Shown: positions 11,101 to 21,638, numbered from the stretch's first letter. The stretch: 64,000 bases of DNA from Tricholoma matsutake (GCA_026075535.2 AP026546.1:7130001-7194000); one strand, 5' to 3'. Notes: generated by a model from the sequence alone, not told the origin. Made by a program: numbers and translations.

Positions 11101-12290
11101 GTTACAATCACTATCTCAGCCAAGTGAACATGGACTACTTACTAGTGGCAGAAATAAAGCTAGCTGAGAGTGATTGCTGTCAAAGAAAAAATTGATCATG
11201 TTTGAATTGATCTGCTGTCCAGAGGACCTGGGCATGACAAGCAATAGGTGATGATAAAAGGAAGTGTGATGTGTCCTGCAATCCCAAAGCCAAATGTCAG
11301 TCCAGCAAAAGAACACTGCTTTCAGGGGCACAAGCTGGCAGCAACGGTTGAAGCAAATTTTGGGACTTGTGCTGGAGCTAAGGGATGATTTTGATGCTAT
11401 GTGTGGTGGGTGAAATGAAATGAAAACATGGAGATAGGGACAGTCCAGTCGACAAGCCAGAAAAAGCAGAAAAAAGACATAATGATAATAATAAAAACAA
11501 GAATGGGACTAGGGTCTGAACCAAAGTAGAGTAGGATTAGGAGGAGAATAAGGTAGGTTTAGGGATTGAGGAGGCCTTGACTCTTGGAGCAGAGGTGCGT
11601 TGAGAGCAAGGGTTTTTCAAGTTCTTTAGGATGTACAGTAAAGTAGCAATGTTGGCTTGAAAAGTCATGTGGGCTTCAGAAGAGATCAGAATTGCATGTT
11701 CTCCATTGATGAGTGTGGCCTTGCAGGACTTGCAGAGACATTGCAACAGATGTCTCAAACGTCAACCAGAGACAAAATGAGTGGAGTAAGACACACCACA
11801 ACCATGTCTCATTCTGGATCATGGGTAAAGCCACAGTGCCAGGATGCTGGCTTTCCTGTTTAGGAGGTAACCCTCATACATCCAGTGTATTTGGCTGGTT
11901 ACACTTCTTTGCTTATGTGGGGGTCACCAGCAAGGTAACCAGTGCAGGCCAGTAACCGGGGATACACTCTATGTCACAGTTTATACACCTCAGTCACTTA
12001 TACAAGGACTGAGGTGAGTATTTACATTTCTCTAATGACTTAACTATTACTTACTGTACCTATAGTCTTATCTTGTATACTATAGGATTGATTTTCTACA
12101 GGTTATGGGCCACTCCTGTTACTTTTAGGTAACAATGGAAGATCTCATAGCCACTCATACATCTGCCCATCATCTGGATCACTATCCCGAGTTGGATTGA
12201 AACTTGTCCTTTGTGCAAATCAGCCCCTAATGGGCTTTGTCTTCCTTCCATCCCTTCTGCAATCTCTTGCCTTGAGCTTTCTTCAACATT
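11101..12290. other. No gene; presumed 5' region of the Copia element
   Basis: I see no supported coding sequence. Bases 11,101-11,860 look like leader or intergenic sequence of the minus-strand NDC10-like element. From about 11,860 the sequence has several GGTAACC/GGTTAC inverted motifs and a short palindrome at 12,117-12,134 (TGTTAC/GTAACA arms). This is where the left LTR of the Copia element would be expected, but no matching right LTR exists in the window to define it. Confidence 0.5.
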
Positions 12291-12585
12291 ATGACCACTG
12301 AACCTACCATCCCTTTGATCTCTTTGATCAAACTCTCAGTCCAATACTTGGGTGAGAAACTGGATAAGCTAAAGTCCAATTACAAAGAATGGTGTGAGAT
12401 TACTATTGCCCTATCACTGAATGGTCTTTATGACTATATTTCCAGCACTGTCATCAAACCTCCTTCCTTGGAAACCTGTGCCATGGCCAACTGGAATGCC
12501 AATTCCCACCTCACATACACATTCTTGCTTCTAGCATTGTATCCTCAGAGCACCCTTTCATTGACATGAATGCAAGCACCATCAC
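12291..12585 (+). pseudogene. Copia gag, 5' piece
   Basis: The frame opens at ATG 12291. It encodes a protein resembling Copia gag (UBN2-type), with LDKLKSNYKEWCEI near residue 24 and a WNANSHLTYTFLLLAL segment. A small frame change occurs near 12,560. The last codons (NASTIT) continue across the Gypsy-2 insertion into NWEMHHKHHQSEG at 18,638 once Gypsy-2 and one ATCAC copy are removed. Confidence 0.8.
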
Positions 12586-13011
12586 TGTAAGGGGACTAAG
12601 GGGGTGCCCTGTGTGTTTTTCCTATTTTTTATGTTCGTCCCATATTTTTCCCCACCTCATTTCCTTCTATTCTTCATTTTCTATGATTTTTCCGGATTTT
12701 ATTACTAATTTTCCCTTGCTATCATGTTTGTATATGTTGACACTTTTATATTTAGAGGCGGAGTACCCCTTCCGACACATACCCCTTGGTATGATGTCAT
12801 TCGGCGGCCTTGATCCGCCTATCTCCGCCTTTTTCTATTTTTAGGTTATATTTGATTTTTGTCGTCTTCACATATACTGGGCATCAGCAAGGGGATCCTT
12901 AGAGTTTTCTCTTCGGATTTCCCTTTGCTAGGTGCGCCCCCAATGCCTGTATTATGTAGTATAATTTTAACTTCGGATTTCCCTTTGCTAGAGGCTTAGG
13001 TTGCCCTTATA
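12586..13011 (+). repeat. Left LTR of Gypsy-2
   Basis: This 426-base LTR starts TGTAAGGGG and ends CCCTTATA. It contains a 21-base direct repeat (TTCGGATTTCCCTTTGCTAG) starting near 12,912 and 12,972. By eye it is the same as the right LTR throughout. The RNA start implied by the self-priming match is 12,901, giving U3 of about 315 bases. Confidence 0.95.
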
Positions 13012-13013
13012 GT

Positions 13014-13023
13014 AGAAAACTCT
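13014..13023 (+). other. Self-priming primer-binding site of Gypsy-2
   Basis: AGAAAACTCT begins three bases after the LTR. It is the exact reverse complement of AGAGTTTTCT at 12901-12910 within the LTR. Position and length match the Tf1 arrangement, in which the first 10-11 bases of the transcript anneal just downstream of the LTR. Function is inferred from that group. Confidence 0.7.
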
Positions 13024-13177
13024 CCCCTAAGGCCCGAAAATCGCGAACGCGCTGCCCAAAATAGGCAGGTACGGACTGGACGACGCTTCCCAAAGCTCCA
13101 CAGAGTCCCTACACACCGTTCCAGATACTCTCGCCTTTATTGCGCCGCCATTTTCGCCAAACGCGCTCCCTAGCGAC

Positions 13178-14296
13178 ATGGACGCATCAGAACGCTTCGA
13201 CGCGCTTGAAAGCGACGTTTCCGGAATGCGCGCGCAAATCGACTCGCTTAAATCTACGATTGAAAACTTCGTTAGGACCCTCCAGGCTAACCCTACGACT
13301 AATAGTTCCCCCTTCACGACTCCAAGCGCACCCAACAACGATGTTTTGCCAAACGCGTCCACTAAGGAACGTGCCCAGATCAAACCGTCCCCCCCCGCCG
13401 AATTTAATGGTGCACGTGCGCAGGGACGTGCATTCCTTAATTCCTGTGAGTTATACATTAGTCTCCAGTCGCATCAATTCGTCGATGAGGCTGCAAAAAT
13501 TTATTGGGCCTTCACATACATGAAATCTGAACGCGCCTATCTCTATGTGGACCGTATCCTACGTCAAACTAAAGAACTCGGTTCTCTACCTTTCTCCACT
13601 TGGGGTGACTTTCGAGCTGAGTTCGTACGCCACTTCTGCCCCCTCAATGAACGCCACCGAGCAGTGACACGACTTGAGTCATCCACTTACCACCAGGGAC
13701 GTCGATCCGTGGACGACTATATCGATGAGTTCAAGGATTTGGTGGACATCGCAGGGTATGGGAGTGGGTTACCAGTGGTGGTGAAGTTCCGACGGGGGCT
13801 CAACCGAGAAATTCAGGACCAGATTGCACAGATGTTGGAAGGGCGCCCAGCGGACGATGATATCCTTGCTTGGTATGAAGCTGCTTCACTCTGTGACGAG
13901 AACCGACTCACAAATGCGGCGTTTAATGCTGCATTCCGTGCTCCAACTACCACTCATACACCCTACACCTTCAATCGAAGCCTCCCCCGCCCTAACCCCA
14001 TTCCTGCTCGTCAAACTCCCACACCAGCCGTCAATATCCCAGTACCAATGGATGTTGATGCAGCCCGCAGCCGTGCACGTAAGTTGGATCTCTGCTACCG
14101 TTGTGGGGAACCTGGACACAGGGCTGGAGCGTGTCCCCATCGTCAGGATATCCGCATGCTCACCCCCGAGGGACGAGACGAACTCCTGCAAGATCTGTTG
14201 GCACTTGTAGATGTTGAGGAAGCGAAGGATCAAGTTGCAGAGGAGGTTAAGCTGGAAGTTGTAGAGGAGCAGGATTTTCCTATTCGCAGCGAGTGA
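13178..14296 (+). CDS. gag polyprotein of Gypsy-2
   Basis: This 372-residue gag starts at ATG 13178, about 165 bases after the LTR. The N-terminus has a short heptad-like helix (about residues 1-40). A retrotransposon capsid domain (about residues 75-240) includes RAFLNSCELYISLQ and WGDFRAEFVRHFCP. Residues 310-323 form a CCHC zinc knuckle (C-x2-C-x4-H-x4-C). A glutamate-rich tail follows. It would form the particle that packages the element RNA. The stop TGA lies at 14294-14296, and pol is in the -1 frame and overlaps the gag tail. Confidence 0.93.
   Translation: MDASERFDALESDVSGMRAQIDSLKSTIENFVRTLQANPTTNSSPFTTPSAPNNDVLPNASTKERAQIKPSPPAEFNGARAQGRAFLNSCELYISLQSHQFVDEAAKIYWAFTYMKSERAYLYVDRILRQTKELGSLPFSTWGDFRAEFVRHFCPLNERHRAVTRLESSTYHQGRRSVDDYIDEFKDLVDIAGYGSGLPVVVKFRRGLNREIQDQIAQMLEGRPADDDILAWYEAASLCDENRLTNAAFNAAFRAPTTTHTPYTFNRSLPRPNPIPARQTPTPAVNIPVPMDVDAARSRARKLDLCYRCGEPGHRAGACPHRQDIRMLTPEGRDELLQDLLALVDVEEAKDQVAEEVKLEVVEEQDFPIRSE
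14272..14278 (+). other. Putative -1 frameshift heptamer, Gypsy-2 gag/pol
   Basis: In gag frame the bases read G GAT TTT, at codons CAG-GAT-TTT. The pol frame is -1 relative to gag and is open from 14,251, so a slip here fuses gag to pol. G-GAU-UU(A) sites work in some retroviruses. The other option is restart at the overlapping GTGA (14293-14296). Confidence 0.5.
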
Positions 14297-17200
14297 ATCG
14301 TACGCCCTCACTGCCTGTCCATAACCGCTTTGAAGTCTTGTCAGTTGAATCCCTGGAGAATGAATCCATTTCTGTGACTGCTCCCCTCTCTGACCCTTCG
14401 AAGTTGGCTAAAGACGTACCTGCTCTCCCCATCTCTCCTTCTACTCCACGTCCCAAAATTAAATCATGGGAGCGTAAACTACCACGCAAGTATATTGTGG
14501 CATCCACTCCCTCTGCACATTCCTTAAACCTAGCCATCGAACTGCAGACGACCGACACTGGACAGATACTCGGTGTTTCTGCGCTCCTGGACTCTGGTGC
14601 GACTGGTCTCTTCATCGATTCCCATCTGGTACAACAACATCGTCTAAATACTCGCTCACTCTCACGTCCGATACCTGTATATAACGTGGATGGATCCCCA
14701 AATGAAGCTGGTGCCATCCGAGAGGTTGCAGACCTGGTTCTCCGTTACAAAGATCATAGTGAGCGTGCCCTTTTTGCTGTCACTCAATTAGGAAGGCAAA
14801 AGGCGATTTTGGGATATCCATGGCTTCGAGACCATAACCCAGAGGTCGACTGGCGCACCGGGGAGGTTACCATGAGCCGATGTCCATCCCGCTGTCGGAC
14901 GTGTTTCACAGAAGCCAGGCAAGAACGTCGTGGACAGAAGGCGGCAATACGACGAACTCAGAAGTGTCGTGCTGGACCCCTGCCTATACCTGAAGTGGAA
15001 TTGGAAGGGGTTCCTGATCTAATACCGGACTCGGATGATGATGATGAGGACCCAGAGGAAGTGGAGGAGGGTGATCGGATCTTCTACACTGCGATTCGCT
15101 CGTCGCATGAGGTGTGTGCCACATCGAACATATCCCAACGCCTCGCCGAGGCCTTCCACAAAAACAACGCTGCTAAATCCTCTACTAACTCCTTACTCCC
15201 TCATCTCCATGAGTTTGAAGACGTGTTCTCCAAGGAGTCATTCGACTCTCTTCCTGCGCGTAAGCCATGGGATCACGCGATCGAACTCACCCCCGGCGCA
15301 ACCCCTTCATCCTGCAAGGTCTATCCTCTCTCTCCGGAGGAACAACGGCAGCTTGACCAGTTCATCGACGAGCACCTGGCCTCTGGACGTATTCGACCAT
15401 CGAAGTCACCCATGGCCTCTCCCTTTTTCTTTGTCAAGAAGAAGGATGGCTCACTTCGACCAGTTCAAGACTACAGAAGACTCAACAACATCACGGTCAA
15501 AAATCGCTACCCACTACCCCTCATCTCCGAACTCGTAAACCAGCTCCGTGGAGCCCGATACTTCACCAAGCTCGATGTCCGTTGGGGCTATAATAATGTG
15601 AGGATAAAGGAGGGAGATGAGTGGAAGGCAGCCTTTCGTACCAACCGTGGTCTTTTTGAACCGCTTGTCATGTTCTTTGGCCTTACTAATAGCCCTGCCA
15701 CCTTTCAGACCATGATGAACGACATCTTCCATGACCTCATCCTCGAAGGCGTTGTCTGCATCTATCTCGACGACATCCTCATCTTCACTCGCACAGTTGA
15801 AGAGCACCGTCGCATCACGCGCCTCGTCCTAGAGCGACTTCGACGGTACAAACTCTACCTTCGTCAGGACAAATGCGAGTTCGAAAGGACCAAGATCGAG
15901 TACCTCGGCCTGATTATCTCGGAGGGTCAAGTGGAGATGGATCCTATCAAGGTAAATGGGGTCACAGCTTGGCCTACGCCCACGAACAAGAAGGAGGTGC
16001 AGTCTTTCCTGGGCTTCATCAATTTTTATCGGCGTTTTATCAAGGATTTCTCACATCATGCACGACCGCTGTTCGACTTGACAGGAAAGGAGGCATGGAG
16101 GTGGGATAATGCACAACAGGAGGCGTTCGAAAAGCTTAAGGAGATGGTCACTTCCGCTCCGATCCTTACCTTTGCTGACGATTCGCGTCCTTTTCGTGTA
16201 GAAGCCGACAGTTCTGACTTTGCGACGGGCGCTGTGTTGTCTCAGCAGTCTCCGGAGGACCAGAAGTGGCATCCTGTTGCGTTCTACTCCAAAAGCCTTA
16301 GTGCTGTAGAGAGAAACTACGAGATCCATGACAAGGAGATGTTGGCGATAATGCGTGCGCTTGAGGAGTGGCGACACTTCCTCGAGGGTGCCCAACACAA
16401 GGTGGAAATTTGGACGGATCACAAGAACCTCGAGTACTTCATGACGGCCAAGAAATTGAACCGTCGTCAAGCTCGTTGGTCCCTGTATCTATCTAGATTC
16501 GACTTCTCCTTGCACCACCGTCCGGGTCGCAGCATGGGGAAGACCGATGCCCTATCCCGACGTGCAGACCATGGGGATGGCAGCGGTGACAACCAAAACA
16601 TTGTGCTGTTGCAGCCAAACCTGTTCACCATTCGGGCACTGGAAGGCATCGTACCCCAGGGCGAGGAGCGGGACATTCTACGTGACATTCGTCGCGCAAA
16701 CCGTAGCGGTTTACATGAGGATGTTGTCGCCCGAGCTGTTAAAGAACTGAGGAAGGGATCGACCCTTTCCTTACGTGCGGCAGAGTGGGCTGAAAAGGAG
16801 GACTTGTTGTATTTCAGGGATCGCATCTATGTTCCCAATGACCCAGACCTTCGCCGGCGCATCATATCCCAACACCATGACTCACAGATTGCTGGCCACC
16901 CCGGACGCTGGAAGACCTTGGAGCTCACCTCACGGAACTATTGGTGGCCACAAATGTCACGGCTCATTGGTCAGTATTGTCGCACTTGTGACCTTTGCTT
17001 ACGCACCAAGGTCCCTCGTCGCAAGCCTATTGGTGAGCTACACCCTCTTCCTGTTCCAGAGAGTCGTTGGGATGTCGTCAGCGTCGACTTTGTGGTGGAA
17101 TTGCCAGAGTCAAACGGGTTTGATGCGGTGATGTGCACAGTTGACTCAGTGGGAAAACGCGCTCACTTCATTCCCACTCACACCACTGTCAGTGCCCTAG

Positions 17201-18195
17201 GTGCCGCTCGACTCTACCTCCACCACGTGTGGAAGTTACATGGACTTCCTGGTGCCTTCCTCTCGGATCGTGGCCCTCAGTTCATGGCAGAGTTCACTCG
17301 TGAGCTGTACCGACTCCTGGGGATCAAACTCCTCGCTTCAACTGCTTATCACCCACAAACTGATGGCCAGACGGAGCGAGTCAACCAGGAACTGGAGCAG
17401 TACATCCGCCTCTTTGTCAATGAACGCCAGGACGATTGGGATGATCTCCTTCCTTTGGCCGAGTTCGGATACAACAACCATGTCCATGCTTCCACTCAAC
17501 AGACCCCTTTCCTCTTAGACACTGGACGACATCCACGCATGGGATTTGAACCTCGCCAAACTCCCTCACACATCGAGACAGTGAATGAGTTCACAGAACG
17601 CATGAGGGATAGCTTGGAGGAGGCAAGGGCAGCCTTAGCAAAGGCGAAGGACGACATGGCGCGATTTTACAACCAACGCCACTCCCCAACCCCTCAGTAC
17701 AAGGTTGGTGATCGAGTTTATCTTGACTCCAGTGACATCTCCACTACACGTCCATCCAAGAAACTCGCTCATCGCTTCTTGGGACCTTTCCCCATTGTCA
17801 AGTGCGTTGGAACACATGCCTATCGTCTACGCCTCCCAGCCTCCATGTCCAGACTCCATCCCGTCTTCCATGTCGTCAAATTGCTTCCAGCTCCCCCAGA
17901 TCCGTTCCCGGGACGCCATTCACACCCACCACCACCACCTACAGTGATCGAGGGAGAACCCCAATATGAAGTCGAGTCAATCTTGGACAGCCGTTTGCGT
18001 CGAGGAAAACTCCAGTATTTGGTACATTGGAAGGGTTATGGGTATGAGGAGAACTCATGGGTCGAAGAGTCTGACGTAAATGCCCCTCGGTTAATCAAGG
18101 AATTCCACCGACGGCACACTGCTGCACCGCGTCGCATTCAAGTCACGGACTTTGGTCGTATACGATTTCGAATGCATCGGGGCGATGCATCTTAG
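14278..18195 (+). CDS. Protease-RT-RNase H-integrase-chromodomain polyprotein of Gypsy-2
   Basis: One uninterrupted frame of about 1,305 codons encodes the whole replication machinery. The frame is open from 14,251; 14,278 is the first codon after a slip at the heptamer. With residues counted from 14,293, the aspartic protease has DSGA at 100-103, an acidic linker lies near 235-260, and RT has YLDD at 491-494 (15763-15774). RNase H follows (about 630-760), then the HHCC domain of integrase (about 855-905), the integrase core with D, D and E catalytic positions (about 930-1050), and a chromodomain (about 1225-1275). The chromodomain suggests targeting to methylated-histone chromatin, as in other chromoviruses. 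All key residues seen are intact. Confidence 0.95.
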   Translation, partial: SYSQRVNRTPSLPVHNRFEVLSVESLENESISVTAPLSDPSKLAKDVPALPISPSTPRPKIKSWERKLPRKYIVASTPSAHSLNLAIELQTTDTGQILGVSALLDSGATGLFIDSHLVQQHRLNTRSLSRPIPVYNVDGSPNEAGAIREVADLVLRYKDHSERALFAVTQLGRQKAILGYPWLRDHNPEVDWRTGEVTMSRCPSRCRTCFTEARQERRGQKAAIRRTQKCRAGPLPIPEVELEGVPDLIPDSDDDDEDPEEVEEGDRIFYTAIRSSHEVCATSNISQRLAEAFHKNNAAKSSTNSLLPHLHEFEDVFSKESFDSLPARKPWDHAIELTPGATPSSCKVYPLSPEEQRQLDQFIDEHLASGRIRPSKSPMASPFFFVKKKDGSLRPVQDYRRLNNITVKNRYPLPLISELVNQLRGARYFTKLDVRWGYNNVRIKEGDEWKAAFRTNRGLFEPLVMFFGLTNSPATFQTMMNDIFHDLILEGVVCIYLDDILIFTRTVEEHRRITRLVLERLRRYKLYLRQDKCEFERTKIEYLGLIISEGQVEMDPIKVNGVTAWPTPTNKKEVQSFLGFINFYRRFIKDFSHHARPLFDLTGKEAWRWDNAQQEAFEKLKEMVTSAPILTFADDSRPFRVEADSSDFATGAVLSQQSPEDQKWHPVAFYSKSLSAVERNYEIHDKEMLAIMRALEEWRHFLEGAQHKVEIWTDHKNLEYFMTAKKLNRRQARWSLYLSRFDFSLHHRPGRSMGKTDALSRRADHGDGSGDNQNIVLLQPNLFTIRALEGIVPQGEERDILRDIRRANRSGLHEDVVARAVKELRKGSTLSLRAAEWAEKEDLLYFRDRIYVPNDPDLRRRIISQHHDSQIAGHPGRWKTLELTSRNYWWPQMSRLIGQYCRTCDLCLRTKVPRRKPIGELHPLPVPESRWDVVSVDFVVELPESNGFDAVMCTVDSVGKRAHFIPTHTTVSALGAARLYLHHVWKLHGLPGAFLSDRGPQFMAEFTRELYRLLGIKLLASTAYHPQTDGQTERVNQELEQYIRLFVNERQDDWDDLLPLAEFGYNNHVHASTQQTPFLLDTGRHPRMGFEPRQTPSHIETVNEFTERMRDSLEEARAALAKAKDDMARFYNQRHSPTPQYKVGDRVYLDSSDISTTRPSKKLAHRFLGPFPIVKCVGTHAYRLRLPASMSRLHPVFHVVKLLPAPPDPFPGRHSHPPPPPTVIEGEPQYEVESILDSRLRRGKLQYLVHWKGYGYEENSWVEESDVNAPRLIKEFHRRHTAAPRRIQVTDFGRIRFRMHRGDAS

Positions 18196-18206
18196 AGAGG
18201 GGGTGA

Positions 18207-18632
18207 TGTAAGGGGACTAAGGGGGTGCCCTGTGTGTTTTTCCTATTTTTTATGTTCGTCCCATATTTTTCCCCACCTCATTTCCTTCTATTCTTCATTT
18301 TCTATGATTTTTCCGGATTTTATTACTAATTTTCCCTTGCTATCATGTTTGTATATGTTGACACTTTTATATTTAGAGGCGGAGTACCCCTTCCGACACA
18401 TACCCCTTGGTATGATGTCATTCGGCGGCCTTGATCCGCCTATCTCCGCCTTTTTCTATTTTTAGGTTATATTTGATTTTTGTCGTCTTCACATATACTG
18501 GGCATCAGCAAGGGGATCCTTAGAGTTTTCTCTTCGGATTTCCCTTTGCTAGGTGCGCCCCCAATGCCTGTATTATGTAGTATAATTTTAACTTCGGATT
18601 TCCCTTTGCTAGAGGCTTAGGTTGCCCTTATA
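18207..18632 (+). repeat. Right LTR of Gypsy-2
   Basis: This 426-base copy of the left LTR follows a polypurine tract (AGAGAGGGGGTGA, 18194-18206) that lies immediately after the pol stop codon. The target duplication ATCAC follows at 18633-18637. I found no difference from the left LTR by reading both. Confidence 0.95.
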
Positions 18633-20101
18633 ATCACCAATTGGGAGATGCATCACAAGCATCACCAGTCTGAGGGCCCAGTTATACAGGTCCAACTATT
18701 GCAGCAAGCACTTGTCATCCAGTGCTCAACTGATACTCCTCTACCCAAGACCACTGATAAGATTTGCACCCTTATTAACTGCACATTTGCCATGGGGGAC
18801 ATCAAGCCTGACTTACTTCATTGTATTGCCCTCCTAAATTCCCTCAGTGATCACTTCCCCCATGCACAATCTATTATATCTTGGGACATCGCCACTTCCA
18901 CCAAGACATCCCCTTATACATCCAAAGATATTCACTTGTTCCTTGAGAAAAAACAATCACTTCTTGGGAATGGTCAGTGTGATGATCCATGAGACTCCAT
19001 TGCCCATGCAAAACTGGCTAAATCCCCAAACTCACTGACCCATACCAGCCCTGCTTGCAAGAAGGTGGGACACACCATTGAATATTGCATCAAGTCTGGG
19101 GGGCATGGCCGGTAAATCCATTAAGGAGTCAATCACTGCCTGTGACAAAGGAAATAAGACTGGAGCTTCATCCTACCCAGCCTCAAAAGTCCCAGTTACC
19201 ATGAAGGATGTCAATAGGAAAGTGTTCATTGTCATGGTTGATTCTGTGGACATATCACCTTTGAAGGATGAAACCACAGCATTTGCCGGTATAGCCACCA
19301 ACCCACTCCCTACTGCTACCATTGAGGATGTAGAATATGAGGGTTGTATTGTTGTTGAGGAGGAGGTGACCACCATTGTGGACTGGACTCACAACACCTC
19401 AATTCCAACTGAAGATGCATTCTTGATTGAACCCCTGAACCAAACTCACCATTCCCCACTTTCCACTAACGACTACCCATTCATTGTCAACATGGGTGCC
19501 ACAGTCCATATCTCTCCAGACAAGGCAGATTTCCTTACCCTATGCCCAATGCAACCTCGCTCGGTCAAAGATGTTGGGGGCTCCTCAATTATTGCTGTTG
19601 GGGTCAGAGACATAAAATTAAGGGTTGCTCAGGGCACATCAATTCTCTTATGTAATGTGCTCTACATTCCAAATGTGGCAGTCTGACTCATCTCAGTGGG
19701 TATGCTAGTGGATGACTTGAATGCTATTGCTCATTTTGACAGTTCCATATGCTGGATCACTGACAAATCTATGGGTACACTCATTGCACATGGATCTTGA
19801 CTTTCTAAAAAACTCTACACACTCAACCTTTACTCTGCATCCACTGATCATGCTCTCACTGTACACAAATCCCCTAACTTGGAGACCTGGCATCATCACC
19901 TTGGTCATGCAAACTACCAGTGTCTCTGGGATATGGCCAAGAAAGGGACACTTACTGGTGCACCTATCTTATCTACCTCCAAACTGCCCAAATGCAACTC
20001 ATGTATACTTGGCAAACAGACAAAATCACCTCTTCCTAAGAAATGTGAGGAGGGGGTTGGTCATCAGGTGATGAGAAAGTTAGAGAAAGTTTGGGTGGAG
20101 T
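18633..20101 (+). pseudogene. Copia gag 3' part, protease and integrase zinc domain
   Basis: Copia gag resumes in frame after Gypsy-2. A damaged zinc knuckle lies near 19,050 (CKKVGHTIEYC, with the expected first cysteine missing). The protease region (about 19,470-19,690) reads VNMGA where an active enzyme has a DSGA-type site, so the catalytic aspartate is lost. The integrase N-terminal domain (about 19,880-20,030) has WHHHLGHAN and PKCNSCILGKQ, the HHCC zinc site. Stops and a frame change near 19,690-19,880 make it non-functional. The piece ends at the MITE, one residue into the KVWVDLSGPH motif. Confidence 0.82.
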
Positions 20102-20545
20102 TAGTGTTTGAAGGTCCAGTCCTTGGTTATGTAACAGTCTTTTGGAATTTTGAGATGTAATCTGCTTGTTAAAGCCTTACAACTTATCCTAGCATTTCAG
20201 GCCTTTTTATACAGAATGTCAAGATATGATTGAAAAGGTTTTGTCATTATGCCTTAGAGTGTTTTACAGAATTAAACATATTAAACATAAAACAGTTTTT
20301 CCAGTCTATACATTTTCCAAGTTTTTGAGAAAAGTGTATGACCTGGAAATTTTGATTTGTGTTTAATATGTTTAATTCTGTAAAAACCACTGAGGCATAA
20401 TGACAAAACCTTTTTGGTCCTATCTTGACATTATATACAAAAAGTCCTGAAATGCCAGGATAAGTTGTAAGGCTTTAACAAGCAGATTATATCTCAAAAT
20501 TCCAAAAGACTATTATATAACCATGGACTGGACCTTCACACACTA
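20102..20545. mobile_element. Foldback MITE (hAT-type, 8-base target duplication)
   Basis: This 444-base element is almost one long inverted repeat. The outer roughly 200 bases of each end are reverse complements (ends TAGTGTNTGAAGGTCC), separated by a short central loop. Flanks GGTGGAGT (20094-20101) and GGTGGACT (20546-20553) form an 8-base duplication with one mismatch. Removing the element restores the Copia integrase motif VDLSGPH. There is no coding capacity. Eight-base duplications point to the hAT superfamily. Confidence 0.9.
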
Positions 20546-21176
20546 GGTGGACTTATCAGGCCCACATGCTGTCAAATCCCACACTGGGAATTTGTATGTC
20601 ATGGATATAGTTGATAATTATACATACTTTCCTTGGTCAGTACCTCTACATAACAAAGACAACTCATTTCCTGAACTTAAGGCTTGGGAACTTGCCCCAG
20701 AAAATGAAACTGGACTGAAAGTAGGAATATAGATCACTGATAATGGGGAACTGAAATCACACAAGATGGAAGACTCAAGAGACAGAACAACACTTTACAG
20801 CCCCATATACTTATGCACATATTGGACGAGTTGAATGTATGCATCATACACTCATGGCTAAGGCTTGCACCATGTGGATTTATGCAGGCCTGCCAACCTA
20901 CCTCTGGGACAAATTCTATTTAATGGCATCCCATTTACATGCCAAGACAACTATGTGGTCATTAAAAGGATGTACACCCTGGGAATTATGGCATGAACAC
21001 AGTCCCAACCATTCCTATCTACATGAAATTGGTTGTCACACCTTTGTTTTTATTCCAAAAAGGACAATCCCAAGATCTTTGAGTGGTCCATTGAATGCAT
21101 GTTAATTGGTTATGATCCTAAACAAAAATCCTACTGATGTTACAACTGTGCCACCAGAAAAGTACACAGCTCCTAT
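20546..21176 (+). pseudogene. Copia integrase core, piece
   Basis: After the MITE the integrase continues with VDLSGPHAVKSHTGN and MDIVDNYT (first catalytic aspartate region). About 20,840-21,080 follows with HHTLMAKACTMW and the GCTPWELWH segment typical of Copia integrase C-termini. LIGYDPKQKSY then leads toward the linker. A stop and frame changes occur near 20,730 and 21,100; the TGA at 21,135 fits a decayed CGA. The piece stops at VHSSY, where the 5-kb shell is inserted. Confidence 0.82.
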
Positions 21177-21223
21177 TAAGGAGTGTCATGGGTATGGGTA
21201 ACACCATGAGTATTAGGTCATGG

Positions 21224-21453
21224 TGTAACCGTGGCAGCAGAGCCCACAGTGGAGTCCATAGCAGAGTCCACAGCCAGAGTCCGGCATTTCCCTTAGTGGT
21301 CATGTGACCTCATAGATAGACACATGTGTGTGTAGATACAGAATCCATCCTTGCCTGTCCATTCCCACAACTTGTGTCTAGTAGTAGATGTGAGCCCTGT
21401 CTGAGTTGTCTCATCTGGTAGCAGATGCAACACTGAGAGTCTAGCTGGCTCCA
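21224..21453 (+). repeat. Left LTR of element A
   Basis: This 230-base repeat starts TGTAACCGTGGCAGC and ends GGCTCCA. It matches 24671-24900 with a few transitions. It sits only 47 bases inside shell A. Confidence 0.8.
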
Positions 21454-21638
21454 TCTGGTGACAACAGGCAGATTTGACTCTGCACACTCAGTTTGGCCAT
21501 TTTTCTCACTTGCTCACTGTTTTCTGTCTTGGGGTCTCTGTTTTCACTCTGCTACTCTCTGCTTCCGGTCTCTACCTTGGCTACTATCTACCTGCTACTA
21601 TTTACAGCCAGTGGCTATTCTATCTGGACCCTACAACT

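Larger units (their letters stand above)
12586..18632 (+). mobile_element. Gypsy-2: intact-looking Tf1/sushi-type chromovirus
   Basis: This is a complete 6,047-base Ty3/Gypsy element. It has 426-base LTRs that look identical, a perfect target duplication ATCAC (12581-12585 and 18633-18637), a self-priming site, and uninterrupted gag and pol frames. It sits inside the Copia gag gene in the same orientation. The lack of stops and the matching LTRs make it the youngest insertion in the window and a plausible autonomous copy. The LTR ends are TG...TA rather than TG...CA. Confidence 0.97.
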
